Shown: one piece after another, positions 36,479 through 45,822 of the stretch
Position numbering within the stretch: the first letter of the stretch is position 1
Layout: every line of letters starts with the position of its first letter
DNA from: Bacteroidales bacterium
Lineage (GTDB): Bacteria > Bacteroidota > Bacteroidia > Bacteroidales > UBA3663
NCBI GenBank assembly: GCA_017548545.1
Contig: JAFYZW010000120.1
Location: 1-64,000, forward strand
Length of the DNA: 64,000 bases
Direction of reading: 5' to 3'
The notes under the pieces: model-generated
Told to the model about the DNA's origin: nothing
The model's input: only the letters and a program-made list of their open reading frames with translations
Databases searched by the model: none
Program-made: the position numbers and the translations under genes

Positions 36479-37633
36479 TTACAAAATCTTCTTATAGAGA
36501 GCAACGATGTCGTCGCGGGTCACCTTGCGCGGATTGCCTGGTGTGCAGACGTCGGCAATAGCTTGGTCGGCCAGTGCATCGATGTCCTTCTCGAAGATAC
36601 CAATCTCGCTGAGGTGCTGTGGAATACCCACTTCGATAGCCAGCGCACGCACGGCATCACAAGCAGCCTGTGCAGCCTCAATCTGAGTCATACCCTTCTT
36701 GTAAGCGCCCATTGCCTTGGCAATCTCTACATACTTCTCGCGGCAAACGGGAGCATTGAACTCCATGACAGTAGGCAGGAGGATAGCGTTAGCCACGCCG
36801 TGAGGAATGTTGTGGAGCGAGCCCATGGGGTGAGCCATGCCGTGAACAACACCGAGACCTACATTCGAGAACGCCATGCCAGCAACATACTGTGCAAGAG
36901 CCATACCCTCGCGGCCCTTCGGATTCTCTGGATCGAAGACAGCAAGACGAAGATACTTGTTGATAAGACGAATAGCCTCGATCTCGAACATGTCGCTGAG
37001 TTCCCAAGCAGCCTTTGTGATATAGCCTTCGATAGCGTGGGTCAAGGCATCGAGACCTGTAGCGGCTGTAGTGGCCTTGGGGAGAGAGTACATCAACTCG
37101 GCATCGACAATAGAGCAGCAGGGGATATCATTTGGATCGACACAAACCATCTTCTTGTGGGCCTCCTCGTCAATGATGACGTAGTTGATGGTTGTCTCGG
37201 CTGCAGTACCAGCTGTGGTGGGGAAACAGATCACGGGCACACTCTTGTGCTTGGTGGGAGCCACGCCTTCAAGACTGATCACGTCGCCGAACTCGGGATT
37301 GTTGGTCACAATACCGATACCTTTGGCAGTATCCATCGACGAACCGCCACCAATAGCTACCATGAAGTCGGCCTTGGCGTCAGCAAATGCCTTTACACCA
37401 TTCTTTACGTTGGTTACAGTAGGATTGGGCACTACATCCGAGAAGATTTCGTATGGGATGCCAGCCTCGTCCATGACATCGGTTACCATCTTGCAGACAC
37501 CAAACTTCACAAGACCCTTATCGGTAACGACAAGTGCTTTCTTGAAGCCCAGACGTGCAACTACTGCTGGCAGCTCCTTGCGAGCACCAGCGCCAAAATA
37601 ACTAAGTTCATTCAGGATAAAACGATTTACCAT
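36479..37633 (-). CDS. fucO: Lactaldehyde reductase (iron-dependent alcohol dehydrogenase)
   Basis: A 384-residue group III alcohol dehydrogenase. It aligns closely with E. coli FucO through the whole length (NRFILNE, VVPNPT, TNNPEFGDVISLEG, FPTTAGTAAETTINYVI, CTPGNPR). The NAD-binding GGGSSMD is at about 95-101; metal ligands are Asp195, His199, His264 and His278. It would reduce L-lactaldehyde, from fucose or rhamnose breakdown, to 1,2-propanediol in the cytoplasm. The rhamnosidase locus about 4 kb away makes such a use reasonable, but no fucose or rhamnose catabolic genes adjoin it. It is the third gene of a minus-strand series behind ligA. Confidence 0.9.
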   Translation of the reverse strand: MVNRFILNELSYFGAGARKELPAVVARLGFKKALVVTDKGLVKFGVCKMVTDVMDEAGIPYEIFSDVVPNPTVTNVKNGVKAFADAKADFMVAIGGGSSMDTAKGIGIVTNNPEFGDVISLEGVAPTKHKSVPVICFPTTAGTAAETTINYVIIDEEAHKKMVCVDPNDIPCCSIVDAELMYSLPKATTAATGLDALTHAIEGYITKAAWELSDMFEIEAIRLINKYLRLAVFDPENPKGREGMALAQYVAGMAFSNVGLGVVHGMAHPMGSLHNIPHGVANAILLPTVMEFNAPVCREKYVEIAKAMGAYKKGMTQIEAAQAACDAVRALAIEVGIPQHLSEIGIFEKDIDALADQAIADVCTPGNPRKVTRDDIVALYKKIL

Positions 37634-37683
37634 AAAAAGTGTTGATTAAAGAATTGGTTAGATATAACGGTTAGTACCTTAAT

Positions 37684-39882
37684 TTATAGGTTGTATTTCT
37701 CATAGAAGTCGCGCTCGGAGATGATTTCTACGCCGAGTTGGCGAGCCTTATCAAGCTTGTTCTGTCCGGGAGCTTCGCCTGTAACCACATAGTTGACCTT
37801 ACCACTCACCGAGCCAACATACTTTGCACCATGACCGGTAAAGAATGCCTTGATGTCGTCACGTTTGAAACGATAGCTGGTGCCCGTGAATATCACCGTC
37901 ATGCCTTCCAACGCATTCCCGAGCTTCTCGGCACCCTGATAATCACGCTGGAACTGATAGTCGGGCGAGTCGATGCAACTGTAATCGCTGAGGTCGGCTT
38001 CGAGAATGTTTCTTGCCATGATTTCGCCAATGCCATCGATGAGCAATAACTCCTCGAAAGTTGCCGCACGGAATTTCTCCCATGAACCGAAATGCTCGGC
38101 AAGAAGTTTGCCGGTAATCTTTCCCACACCATCGATGCCAAGGCCTCCGATGATGCGGTCGAGGGTCAAGTTGCCGATGCTTTGTGCAATGCCTTCGAAC
38201 ATCAAAGTTACCGACTTCTCGGCATAGCCTTCGCCCAACTGCTGCTGAATGAACATGCGGTAATTGGGACAAAAGACATCGGGCTCCCAAGTGTGTTCTT
38301 CCTTTACAAAGACACGATAAAGATCATCGACCGAGGCAATGTTCAGCTTATCGTAGAGGTCGGCCAAGACGTTTGGGCCAAGGCCTTTAATGTTCGCACA
38401 ATCCTTGCCGCACCAATATTCCAGACGCTGGATGGCCTGTTCACGACAATGATGATTCGGACAGATCCAATATTCGCCCTTCTTGACGAGAGAGGTCGCG
38501 CAACAGGGACACAACGTGGGGAACTTGATAGCCTTGAGCTGCACCTCCTCAGCTGCATTACGCAGGGCGTCGATGCCTGTCACCTGCGGAATCACCTCGC
38601 CAGCCTTCTGCACAAAGACATACGAGCCGATGGCCAAGTGGAGGCTGCGGATATAGGACTCGTTGTTCAACGTAGCACGTGCCACGACAGAACCGGAGAT
38701 GGTCGTCGGCTCAAGTTCGGCCACAGGAGTGATATGACCAGTCATGCCTACTTGGAAGGTCACGTCACGTATCACCGTGGATTGTGCCTCCTGCGGGAAC
38801 TTACGTGCCTTGCACCAGTTAGGAAACGTAGTATTCAATCCCAAGTATTCCTGGTGCCGACGCTCATTTACCTTTACGACAACGCCATCACAATCGTAGG
38901 GTAGCTTACGACTGATGCGAACCTCGTTGAACGCATTGATGGCATCGGTTAGCTGTTTCAGGTCGCTGAAAGCCTGACGTCCTGGAGTCTTGTAGTAATC
39001 AAAACCCAACCGTCCGAGCAGTTCGAGCGTCTTCTCCTGGCTGCTCAACACATCGTGTTGGAAGGCTTCGTCGGTCGAATAAGCCGCGTAGGCATTCACG
39101 ACAAGTCCTCTCCGAGCGGTTACCTTCGGATCGAGTTGTTTGAGTGAGCCGCTGGCTGCATTGCGTTTGTTGGCGAACGGACGTTCACCATTCTTCTCCT
39201 TCTCCGTATTCAGTCGGTCGAAGGCTCCTTGAGGCATCAGCACTTCACCTCGCACCTCAAAGTAGGATGGCAATTGTAACTGTACTTCCGCATCGTTCGG
39301 CTCTTCGGCAAACAATTCATCGAATAGCGAGGGCTCCTTTGAAACACCGATGGTTGCAGCCTTTCCGGTCTCATGGACAGACAATTTCAGAGGGACATTG
39401 CGTATCGTTCGTACATTCTCAATTACCGACTCGCCCTCGATCTGATTACCGCGTGTCACGGCATCGACGAGCACTCCATCACGATAGACAAGAGAGACCG
39501 ACAGTCCATCATACTTGGGTTCGTAGGTGAATGATATTTCGTCGTTGGGGAAGGCAGACTTCAACTTCTGGCTGGTCGAGAGCAACCATTCCTGCAGTTC
39601 CTCGTCACTATAGACGTTCTCGATACTCTGCATAGGGATGACGTGGCGATGCTTCTCGAAGGCACCTTGTATGTCCGAGCCGACACGTTGAGTTGGGCTA
39701 TCGGGCAAAACCACTCCCGAAGCAGCCTCCAAAGCCTGCAATTGCTTGAACTCCATGTCGAACTCAAAGTCCGACATGGGTGGATCGTTCTCAATATAAT
39801 ATTTATAGGAAGCCCATGCCAAGGCAGCGGTCAAGCTGGCTTGATCGTTGACGTCACGCTTGTTGAATTCTTCAAGTGTCAT
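37684..39882 (-). CDS. ligA: NAD-dependent DNA ligase
   Basis: A 732-residue ligase sealing nicks in replication and repair. The adenylation Lys is K123 in YEPKYDGLS; other motifs are EVRGEVLMP (about 209), NKRNAASGSLKQLDP and DGVVVKV. An OB-fold follows, then a four-cysteine zinc finger (CPCC ... CPNHHC), HhH repeats (IIGGLGIDGVGKITG, LLIDGIGEIMA) and a C-terminal BRCT domain (GMTVIFTGTSYRFKRDD). It is about 60 residues longer than usual. An insert at about 170-205 (SKEPSLFDELFAEEPNDAEV) inside the adenylation domain accounts for part of this. It lies 12 bases behind the YhcH-like gene. Confidence 0.94.
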   Translation of the reverse strand: MTLEEFNKRDVNDQASLTAALAWASYKYYIENDPPMSDFEFDMEFKQLQALEAASGVVLPDSPTQRVGSDIQGAFEKHRHVIPMQSIENVYSDEELQEWLLSTSQKLKSAFPNDEISFTYEPKYDGLSVSLVYRDGVLVDAVTRGNQIEGESVIENVRTIRNVPLKLSVHETGKAATIGVSKEPSLFDELFAEEPNDAEVQLQLPSYFEVRGEVLMPQGAFDRLNTEKEKNGERPFANKRNAASGSLKQLDPKVTARRGLVVNAYAAYSTDEAFQHDVLSSQEKTLELLGRLGFDYYKTPGRQAFSDLKQLTDAINAFNEVRISRKLPYDCDGVVVKVNERRHQEYLGLNTTFPNWCKARKFPQEAQSTVIRDVTFQVGMTGHITPVAELEPTTISGSVVARATLNNESYIRSLHLAIGSYVFVQKAGEVIPQVTGIDALRNAAEEVQLKAIKFPTLCPCCATSLVKKGEYWICPNHHCREQAIQRLEYWCGKDCANIKGLGPNVLADLYDKLNIASVDDLYRVFVKEEHTWEPDVFCPNYRMFIQQQLGEGYAEKSVTLMFEGIAQSIGNLTLDRIIGGLGIDGVGKITGKLLAEHFGSWEKFRAATFEELLLIDGIGEIMARNILEADLSDYSCIDSPDYQFQRDYQGAEKLGNALEGMTVIFTGTSYRFKRDDIKAFFTGHGAKYVGSVSGKVNYVVTGEAPGQNKLDKARQLGVEIISERDFYEKYNL

Positions 39883-39894
39883 CGTTCAGTATTC

Positions 39895-40533
39895 TTACAA
39901 GTAGTCTATTTTGATGACAATCTTGCGCGGGGTACACGGCTGCTTGCCGATGCCTGTCGCCTGATGGATGTCATCGGGGAAGAAGAGATAGAAATGCTTG
40001 GGATCGGAATCAATGACGAGACACTCTTCGGCTGTAGGAATCTTCTTCTTGTCCCAACCAAAATTCTGTACATCCTTCTTCTCGTTATATTCGTTACGCG
40101 GCTCAAGGCATTCGGGAGAATGTGTCAGATGGTAGCGCTCAGAACCCGTCACATCCCACTGCAGGTCGATAGTGTGGCGATGTTGTTCCCATTGGCAGTT
40201 CTCGGGCGTACGCAACGACTGGTTCAGCACCTTCACGTAGGCATGGCTCCACTGCATGGCATTGTTGCTCGGTTCCATCTTCAAAGGATCGACGCTGGCG
40301 AGCCAGGCGAAGATAGAATCCCACATGGCAGGAGCCTTCTGATACTGCTCATAAAACGTCTGCACGTTGATGTGGTCGTAGGGCTTCACCTTGAATCCAT
40401 TCTTCCATTTGCCTTTCTTGAACCATGCTTGAGCTTCGGTTGTAGCTGCCGGTTTGGCAAATGAGACCTCCTGAGCGACGGTCATACAAAGGCCAACCAA
40501 AGAAAGAACGAGAGTGAGGAAAAATTTTTTCAT
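39895..40533 (-). CDS. Secreted YhcH/YjgK/YiaL (DUF386) family protein
   Basis: A 212-residue protein with a signal peptide (MKKFFLTLVLSLVGLCMTVA, then QEVSF). The C-terminal half matches the cupin-like YhcH/YjgK/YiaL family: HTIDLQWDVTGSERYHL (about 120) and the closing HFYLFFPDDIHQATGIG ... RKIVIKIDYL, including the conserved His of the metal-binding cupin. Family members are linked to sialic acid and other sugar catabolism, often as cytoplasmic proteins; export is a Bacteroidetes variant. The sugar is unknown. It heads the minus-strand series with ligA and fucO, with a TATCTTTG promoter at 40568-40575. Confidence 0.82.
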   Translation of the reverse strand: MKKFFLTLVLSLVGLCMTVAQEVSFAKPAATTEAQAWFKKGKWKNGFKVKPYDHINVQTFYEQYQKAPAMWDSIFAWLASVDPLKMEPSNNAMQWSHAYVKVLNQSLRTPENCQWEQHRHTIDLQWDVTGSERYHLTHSPECLEPRNEYNEKKDVQNFGWDKKKIPTAEECLVIDSDPKHFYLFFPDDIHQATGIGKQPCTPRKIVIKIDYL

Positions 40534-40567
40534 CGTACAAATTAGGGTTATGATTTATTTTTCGGAG

Positions 40568-40575
40568 CAAAGATA
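40568..40575 (-). promoter_or_regulatory. -7 promoter element for the YhcH-like gene
   Basis: The minus strand reads TATCTTTG followed by CTCCG, an exact TAnnTTTG match, 34 bases upstream of the ATG at 40533. Confidence 0.7.
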
Positions 40576-40649
40576 ATGTTTTTTATTCAAAGTTGTATCG
40601 GCGAACGCAAAAAAATTAGTGTTTTTTTGTTTTGTTAGGAAAAACCCAT

Positions 40650-40657
40650 TATCTTTG
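40650..40657 (+). promoter_or_regulatory. -7 promoter element for the ACT-domain gene
   Basis: TATCTTTG followed by CAGCG matches TAnnTTTG, 32 bases upstream of the ATG at 40690. With 40568-40575 it forms a divergent promoter pair. Confidence 0.72.
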
Positions 40658-40689
40658 CAGCGAAAAACCAACAAAAAACACTACACAGC

Positions 40690-41106
40690 ATGATTATAAA
40701 GCAAGTCAGTGTCAGCATCGAGGACCGCGTCGGTTCCAGCTGGCAGGTTTTCCAGACTTTGGCCGACAACCGCATCAACATCCTGTCTTATAGCATTGAG
40801 GACACCCCTCCTCAGGGCACCCTTCGTCTCATTGTCGATGATTCCACCAAGGCTGATGAGGTACTTCGCAAGGTCGGATTTCGCACACAACTTACCAATG
40901 TCTATTCGATGAATGTCCCCAACCACATCGGTTCGATGAGCCGCGTGCTGAAGTACCTCACCGAAAAGGAGGTCTCAATCGACTTCATGTATGTCTTCCA
41001 GTATATGGGCATTTCGCAGACAGTCCTGCATTCGCGCAACATGAAGCAACTTGAGTCGGTTCTCACACGTTATGAGCAAGAGCAGCTCAATCTGACATCC
41101 AAATAA
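40690..41106 (+). CDS. Tandem ACT-domain protein
   Basis: A 138-residue protein consisting of two ACT domains: residues 1-68 (KQVSVSIEDRVGSSWQVFQTL, ILSYSIEDTP) and 70-138 (TNVYSMNVPNHIGSMSRVLK, VSIDFMYVFQ). ACT pairs bind amino acids and regulate metabolism. Very similar stand-alone proteins in Bacteroides often sit next to phenylacetate-CoA ligase or aromatic amino acid genes, but none is present here. It has its own promoter and is followed by a 183-base gap with another promoter. The ligand is unknown. Confidence 0.85.
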   Translation: MIIKQVSVSIEDRVGSSWQVFQTLADNRINILSYSIEDTPPQGTLRLIVDDSTKADEVLRKVGFRTQLTNVYSMNVPNHIGSMSRVLKYLTEKEVSIDFMYVFQYMGISQTVLHSRNMKQLESVLTRYEQEQLNLTSK

Positions 41107-41182
41107 GACAACTGTATAGGCTTCATAGTGGGGATTTAGGATTTTTTAAGAAGATATATTTGGGTCATAGGCGAAAAATTCG

Positions 41183-41190
41183 TATATTTG
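41183..41190 (+). promoter_or_regulatory. -7 promoter element for the small gene at 41290
   Basis: TATATTTG followed by CACCG matches TAnnTTTG, leaving a leader of about 90 bases. Nothing else was recognised in the gap 41107-41289 apart from a small CCCAT/ATGGG hairpin. Confidence 0.65.
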
Positions 41191-41289
41191 CACCGAATAA
41201 TCACACACATTTATCCCATACTCTAGATGGGAAATCGTTGACGAAACCATTTATTGCTCTAATTACTTAATAATACTTTTTTTACCACT

Positions 41290-41601
41290 ATGAACAAGAT
41301 CTACAGCGACCCAATTGAGAAAGCTCAGATGCTCATCGAGGGACTCAAGAAAAACCGTTCCTATCTTGAAACCAAAGGCTATGACCTATCAGTCATCGAG
41401 CGTCTTGAAAAGGCTTGCGAGGAAATGGCCCGTGAAGGTGAGGCTGTTGCTGCTGAAGAGGAGGCACTCTCGAAGCATCGCATCAAGTGTCATGCGATAC
41501 TCAATGGCCTGAAACGGGATTTGTACTCTGGCAAAAATGCCATCAAACTGATGTTCGACCAAGAGCAGTGGAATCAGTACGGCGTGCCCGACAAGCGCTG
41601 A
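41290..41601 (+). CDS. Small helical protein of unknown function
   Basis: A 103-residue, highly charged, predicted all-helical cytoplasmic protein (KAQMLIEGLKKNRSYLETKG, VIERLEKACEEMAREGEAVA, ILNGLKRDLYSGKNAIKLMF). A helical hairpin or coiled coil is likely. No family is recognised. It has its own promoter at 41183 and ends 44 bases before the beta-helix gene, with which it may share a transcript by read-through. There is nothing in it that ties it to the carbohydrate genes. Confidence 0.7.
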   Translation: MNKIYSDPIEKAQMLIEGLKKNRSYLETKGYDLSVIERLEKACEEMAREGEAVAAEEEALSKHRIKCHAILNGLKRDLYSGKNAIKLMFDQEQWNQYGVPDKR

Positions 41602-41645
41602 TTAACAGACGTCTTTGGCAATGGATGGGACCAAACAATTACAAG

Positions 41646-43616
41646 ATGAAGATATCGCCCATCGCTATTGCAATCATTATCCTCAACCTATCCTTTGCCA
41701 AGGGCTGGGCTGAGGATTTTCGTATCTATGTGTCAAACGCCGGCAATGACACCTGTTCGGGAACACTTACCGAACCAGTTGCCACTCTCCAGCAAGCGCT
41801 TCGCATAGCACGACAGAAACGACGTATAGGATGGAATGAGGGGGCTATCGTCATCAGTCATCCCGACCTCAGCTTTCTCAGCGAGCCAATCCGTATCCGG
41901 CCTGAAGACAGCGGCACGCCCGAAGCACCGCTCATCATTAGTGGCCAAATGGGGGACGTATGGAACGAATTGAACGGTGCCATGCCTATTCTGAATTGGA
42001 AACGACAAGGAAAACTTCTTATAGCCGAAGTGCCCGAATGGAATGGCTATCCCATCGACTTCCGCCAGTTCTATAGCCCCATCAAGGCAGTGCGTGCCCA
42101 GGATGTTCCCGTGGAACTTGACCCCGAGAAAGATGGGTACGAAAAAATGTCGCGCATCCTGAGTCTTGACAAAAAGCAACGCATCCTCTATGTTCCTGCT
42201 ACACCAGCCATCCGTAAGATTGCACGTCAGGGCGTTGGTCATACCGAGATGGTTTTGCATACGATGTGGTGTACCAATAATCTGCGCATCGAGACAATAA
42301 AAATACAGGGAGACTCTGCTGCCATTCAGTTCCATGAGCCTGAGGCGGACGTCTTCTGGGAACATCCCTGGCCCTTCCCCTTCACCGGAGAACATGCCTC
42401 CCCATTCTATCTCACCAATCACATGGCCTTGCTGGATGAGCCTGGAGAATGGTTCCACGACATCGGTTTGCACAAGCTGTACTACTATCCCCGCAATAAA
42501 GAAGAAGCAAGCTGGATGCTAGATCCCGAGTGGTTTTACCTTCTGCATCCTTATGTGCCTGCGCTCGAGAATATCCTTATCATCGAAGGCACGCCCGAAC
42601 GTCCCGTTCACGACGTTCAAATAAAAAACATAACCTTCTCGGGGTCCACTTGGATGAGACCCTCAACTCACGGCCATGTGCCGTTACAGGCAGGCATGTA
42701 TCTTACCGAAGGTTTCAAGCTGCGTCCTGCCATCGTCAGGCCCGACCGCAACCACAAGCTCGACAACCAAGCCTACTGCGGTCGTCCTGCTGCCGCAGTT
42801 CGCGTACACAATGCCCAACGAATCGTATTTGACCGATGCACCTTCTCGGAGACGGCATCCACGGGCCTCGACTTCGAGGAAGGCACGTTGGACTGCATCG
42901 TGGCCAATTGTTCTTTTTATAATATAGGAGGTGCTGCCATTGTGGCGGGCTCATTCAGTCCAGAATCCTTCGAGGGACATCTCCCCTATTTGCCACAAGA
43001 TTCCCGCCAGCTTTGCCGTGGACTCATCATCGCCAATAACTGGATCGAGAACACGGGACTGGAAGATTGGGGCACTCCTGCCATCTCGGCCGGATGGGTC
43101 ACCGATGCCACCCTTGCCTACAATACCATCCGAAATGTTCCCTACACGGGCATCTCGCTGGGCTGGGGTTGGACGCAATCGCTCAACTGCATGAGTGGTA
43201 ACGAGGTTTATCGAAACCGTATCACAAAATATGCTCGACACATGTACGACGTAGCTGGCATCTACACCCTCAGCGCACAGCCTAAGACATTTATCACCGA
43301 AAACGTAATCGACAGCATCTGCCATCCCTCCTACGTGCATGACCCCAACCATTGGTTCTATCTTTATACCGACGAAGGATCTTCGTTCATCACCGTGCAG
43401 GACAACTGGTGCCCTACCGAAAAGTTTCTGCAGAACGCCAATGGACCCGGCAACACATGGAAGAACAATGGGCCAATGGCTGGCAACTCCATTCTCGAGA
43501 ATGCCGGTTGCAAATATTGGCTTTTCGAAGAAGACACTCCAATGCCATCGATGAGTCTCGACGAAATCAAAAGCATTCGTCCATTTATCCAAACTCGAAA
43601 ACCCCGCAAAGAATAA
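41646..43616 (+). CDS. Secreted right-handed beta-helix protein, probable glycoside hydrolase (GH141-like)
   Basis: A 656-residue protein with a signal peptide (MKISPIAIAIIILNLSFAKG, then WAEDF). The mature start FRIYVSNAGNDTCSGTLTEP is the common opening of parallel beta-helix carbohydrate enzymes. Helix rungs dominate the second half: VHDVQIKNITFSGSTW, RIVFDRCTFSETASTGLDF, GGAAIVAGSFSPESF, ARHMYDVAGIY (about 530) and DPNHWFYLYTDEGSSFI. From memory these blocks match the GH141-type beta-helix proteins that pair with GH78 rhamnosidases in Bacteroides pectin loci; a search is needed to confirm. The frame is open from 41487, but that part overlaps the previous gene, so the ATG opening the signal peptide was used. 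Confidence 0.78.
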   Translation: MKISPIAIAIIILNLSFAKGWAEDFRIYVSNAGNDTCSGTLTEPVATLQQALRIARQKRRIGWNEGAIVISHPDLSFLSEPIRIRPEDSGTPEAPLIISGQMGDVWNELNGAMPILNWKRQGKLLIAEVPEWNGYPIDFRQFYSPIKAVRAQDVPVELDPEKDGYEKMSRILSLDKKQRILYVPATPAIRKIARQGVGHTEMVLHTMWCTNNLRIETIKIQGDSAAIQFHEPEADVFWEHPWPFPFTGEHASPFYLTNHMALLDEPGEWFHDIGLHKLYYYPRNKEEASWMLDPEWFYLLHPYVPALENILIIEGTPERPVHDVQIKNITFSGSTWMRPSTHGHVPLQAGMYLTEGFKLRPAIVRPDRNHKLDNQAYCGRPAAAVRVHNAQRIVFDRCTFSETASTGLDFEEGTLDCIVANCSFYNIGGAAIVAGSFSPESFEGHLPYLPQDSRQLCRGLIIANNWIENTGLEDWGTPAISAGWVTDATLAYNTIRNVPYTGISLGWGWTQSLNCMSGNEVYRNRITKYARHMYDVAGIYTLSAQPKTFITENVIDSICHPSYVHDPNHWFYLYTDEGSSFITVQDNWCPTEKFLQNANGPGNTWKNNGPMAGNSILENAGCKYWLFEEDTPMPSMSLDEIKSIRPFIQTRKPRKE

Positions 43617-43617
43617 A

Positions 43618-45738
43618 ATGACATGGATTTGGTATCCCGCCGACTTTGAAATCTGGCTCGGTAATCGCTTCAACAACCGACGCACAGAGCGTGGCGCCAT
43701 GTTTCCACCTTTCTGGAAACAGGATAGCCATTGGGTCACCGTCGAATTTAGTCGCGAATATGACTTGGAACAACCCGAAACCATACGCATCTATGCAGAA
43801 GGGCGCTACAACTTCATGTTCGATGGCAAGCTACAGTTCGGTGAACCCAAAGAGTGGTTAGTTCCCGCAGGACGGCACAAACTCAACATCAAGGTCCACA
43901 ACCAGGCCACACCCCCCGCCCTCTTCATCGAGGGAGAGACGATCCAATCAGATGACACCTGGCGCGTCACCCACGAGGATAAGATATGGATTGACGAGAA
44001 CGGAGTGGCACATGGTTCGGGCATCTACCTAAAACCCGGCTACTGGCATTTCGATACGCCATCCAATCGTCCTTCACTTTTCCAACTAGCTCGCGAAGAG
44101 TGGCAAGCAGTTGCCACGCATGTCTTGACACCCCAACCTCCGGACGGACATTCGGAAGAAAAAAACACAACTCTCCTCGTGGATTTCGGCAAGGAGACGA
44201 TGGGTTATATTGTGTTGAATAGCATTAAAGGACATGGCATTGTTGAACTTTACTACGGCGAAAGCAAAGCCGAAGCGCTCGACAAGGAATACTGCGAGAC
44301 ACTTGACAAACTTGAGGTCGAAGAAGGGCCGCGCTTCGTTGTTCCCGAGTCTAAAGCTTTTCGTTTCGTGCAAGTCGTTCTTCCCAAAGGTATGGCAGTT
44401 GATAGTATCAGTATGGAGTATGAATATCTGCCGCAAGACCCATTGCGCAGTGGTTCATTCGAATGCTCCGACGAAGAATTGAATCGCATTTGGCAAATCG
44501 GCGCCTACACTATGGACCTCACCACACGCGAGTTCATGATGGACGGCATCAAACGTGATCGTTGGACTTGGTCGGGTGACGCCATCCAGTCGTATCTGAT
44601 GAACTATTATCTGCGTTTCGATAGCGAAACCGTGAAGCGTACCATTCGCCAGCTACGTGGCAAAGATCCCGTTACTTCACACGTCAATACCATCCTCGAC
44701 TATACTTTCTACTGGTTCAAGTCGGTGTATGATTACTATCAATATACGGGAGACCGCGATTTCGTCGTTGAGATGTATCCGCGTATGCTCACCCTCATGG
44801 ACTACTGTCTGGGACGACTTTTCGATGGATGGGCCATCGGACAACCCGACGATTGGGTTTTCATCGATTGGGTTGATTTCCCGATGCACAAGCGCGGCAT
44901 CGTTTGTTTCGAGCAGATTCTTTTCAGCAAGAGTCTCGAAACCATGCAACTCTGCAAAGACCTCGTCGGTCCGCTCTCTGACCTGCATCTAAGCAACCTC
45001 CACCTCTCCTATCCCAATGTCAATTATGGTGCAATGGCTGAAAGACTTAAAAAAAAGATTGATGAGACTTTTTGGAGTTCAGCTGACCTTGCCTATCTCC
45101 ATGCTTTGGAGCCTACAGAATCTCCAGAAAAACTAATCCTCAACACCCAGGTCAACAAGTTCGCCAGCATGTTTGCTATCCTATATGGCTATGCCGACGA
45201 AAAACGCCAGCAGGAGATTCTGCACCACGTCATGCAAAATCCTAACGTTCCAGCCATCACCACACCCTACATGCGCTTCTATGAACTTGCTGCCCTTTGT
45301 CAATTGGGCATGCATGACGACGTGCTCAAAGAAATCAAAACATACTGGGGTGGTATGCTTCGTGAAGGTGCTACTACGTTCTGGGAGAAATACAATCCAG
45401 AGATGCATGGAGATGAGCATCTCACCATGTATGGTAGACCTTATGGCAAGTCCCTCTGTCATGCCTGGGGTGCCAGTCCAGTCTTTTTGCTCGGAAGATA
45501 TTATCTTGGCATTGAGCCGACATCTCCTGGATATGCTTCATGGCAGGCGAAACCTCATCTTTCTGGTCTTGAATGGATGCGTGGCACTGTTCCTACGCCA
45601 TTCGGCCCAATCAGAATTGAAGTCACTCCTCACAAGGTCTGCATTACCACACCTAAGAAAATTGGAAAAGGTACGCTTTTCATTGCTGACAAGAAGGTAA
45701 AGATTGAGGCAGGTCAGACCAAAACGATAGACTACTAA
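43618..45738 (+). CDS. GH78-type alpha-L-rhamnosidase
   Basis: A 706-residue enzyme releasing terminal alpha-L-rhamnose. The N-terminal beta-sandwich (1-280) precedes an (alpha/alpha)6 barrel. The GH78 signature DGIKRDRWTWSGD (about 309-321) contains catalytic-region acidic residues, and DWVFIDWVDFPMHKRG and EKYNPEMHGDEHLTMYGRPYG (GH78 C-terminal His/Glu region) follow. The C-terminal beta domain ends at KIGKGTLFIADKKVKI. There is no signal peptide, in contrast to the neighbouring beta-helix and GH2 proteins, so it may work in the cytoplasm or leave by another route. It starts one base after the beta-helix gene, implying translational coupling on one substrate. Confidence 0.87.
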   Translation: MTWIWYPADFEIWLGNRFNNRRTERGAMFPPFWKQDSHWVTVEFSREYDLEQPETIRIYAEGRYNFMFDGKLQFGEPKEWLVPAGRHKLNIKVHNQATPPALFIEGETIQSDDTWRVTHEDKIWIDENGVAHGSGIYLKPGYWHFDTPSNRPSLFQLAREEWQAVATHVLTPQPPDGHSEEKNTTLLVDFGKETMGYIVLNSIKGHGIVELYYGESKAEALDKEYCETLDKLEVEEGPRFVVPESKAFRFVQVVLPKGMAVDSISMEYEYLPQDPLRSGSFECSDEELNRIWQIGAYTMDLTTREFMMDGIKRDRWTWSGDAIQSYLMNYYLRFDSETVKRTIRQLRGKDPVTSHVNTILDYTFYWFKSVYDYYQYTGDRDFVVEMYPRMLTLMDYCLGRLFDGWAIGQPDDWVFIDWVDFPMHKRGIVCFEQILFSKSLETMQLCKDLVGPLSDLHLSNLHLSYPNVNYGAMAERLKKKIDETFWSSADLAYLHALEPTESPEKLILNTQVNKFASMFAILYGYADEKRQQEILHHVMQNPNVPAITTPYMRFYELAALCQLGMHDDVLKEIKTYWGGMLREGATTFWEKYNPEMHGDEHLTMYGRPYGKSLCHAWGASPVFLLGRYYLGIEPTSPGYASWQAKPHLSGLEWMRGTVPTPFGPIRIEVTPHKVCITTPKKIGKGTLFIADKKVKIEAGQTKTIDY

Positions 45739-45740
45739 AA

Positions 45741-45771
45741 CTTGTGCCGACGATGGATTTGTCGGCACAAG
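45741..45771. terminator. Convergent 11-bp stem terminator
   Basis: CTTGTGCCGAC (45741-45751) pairs perfectly with GTCGGCACAAG (45761-45771). It lies between the GH78 gene and the convergent GH2 gene. Confidence 0.8.
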
Positions 45772-45822
45772 CTATACAATTATTAACGATAAAAATGCTG
45801 CTTCTAAAATACTATTTGAATA

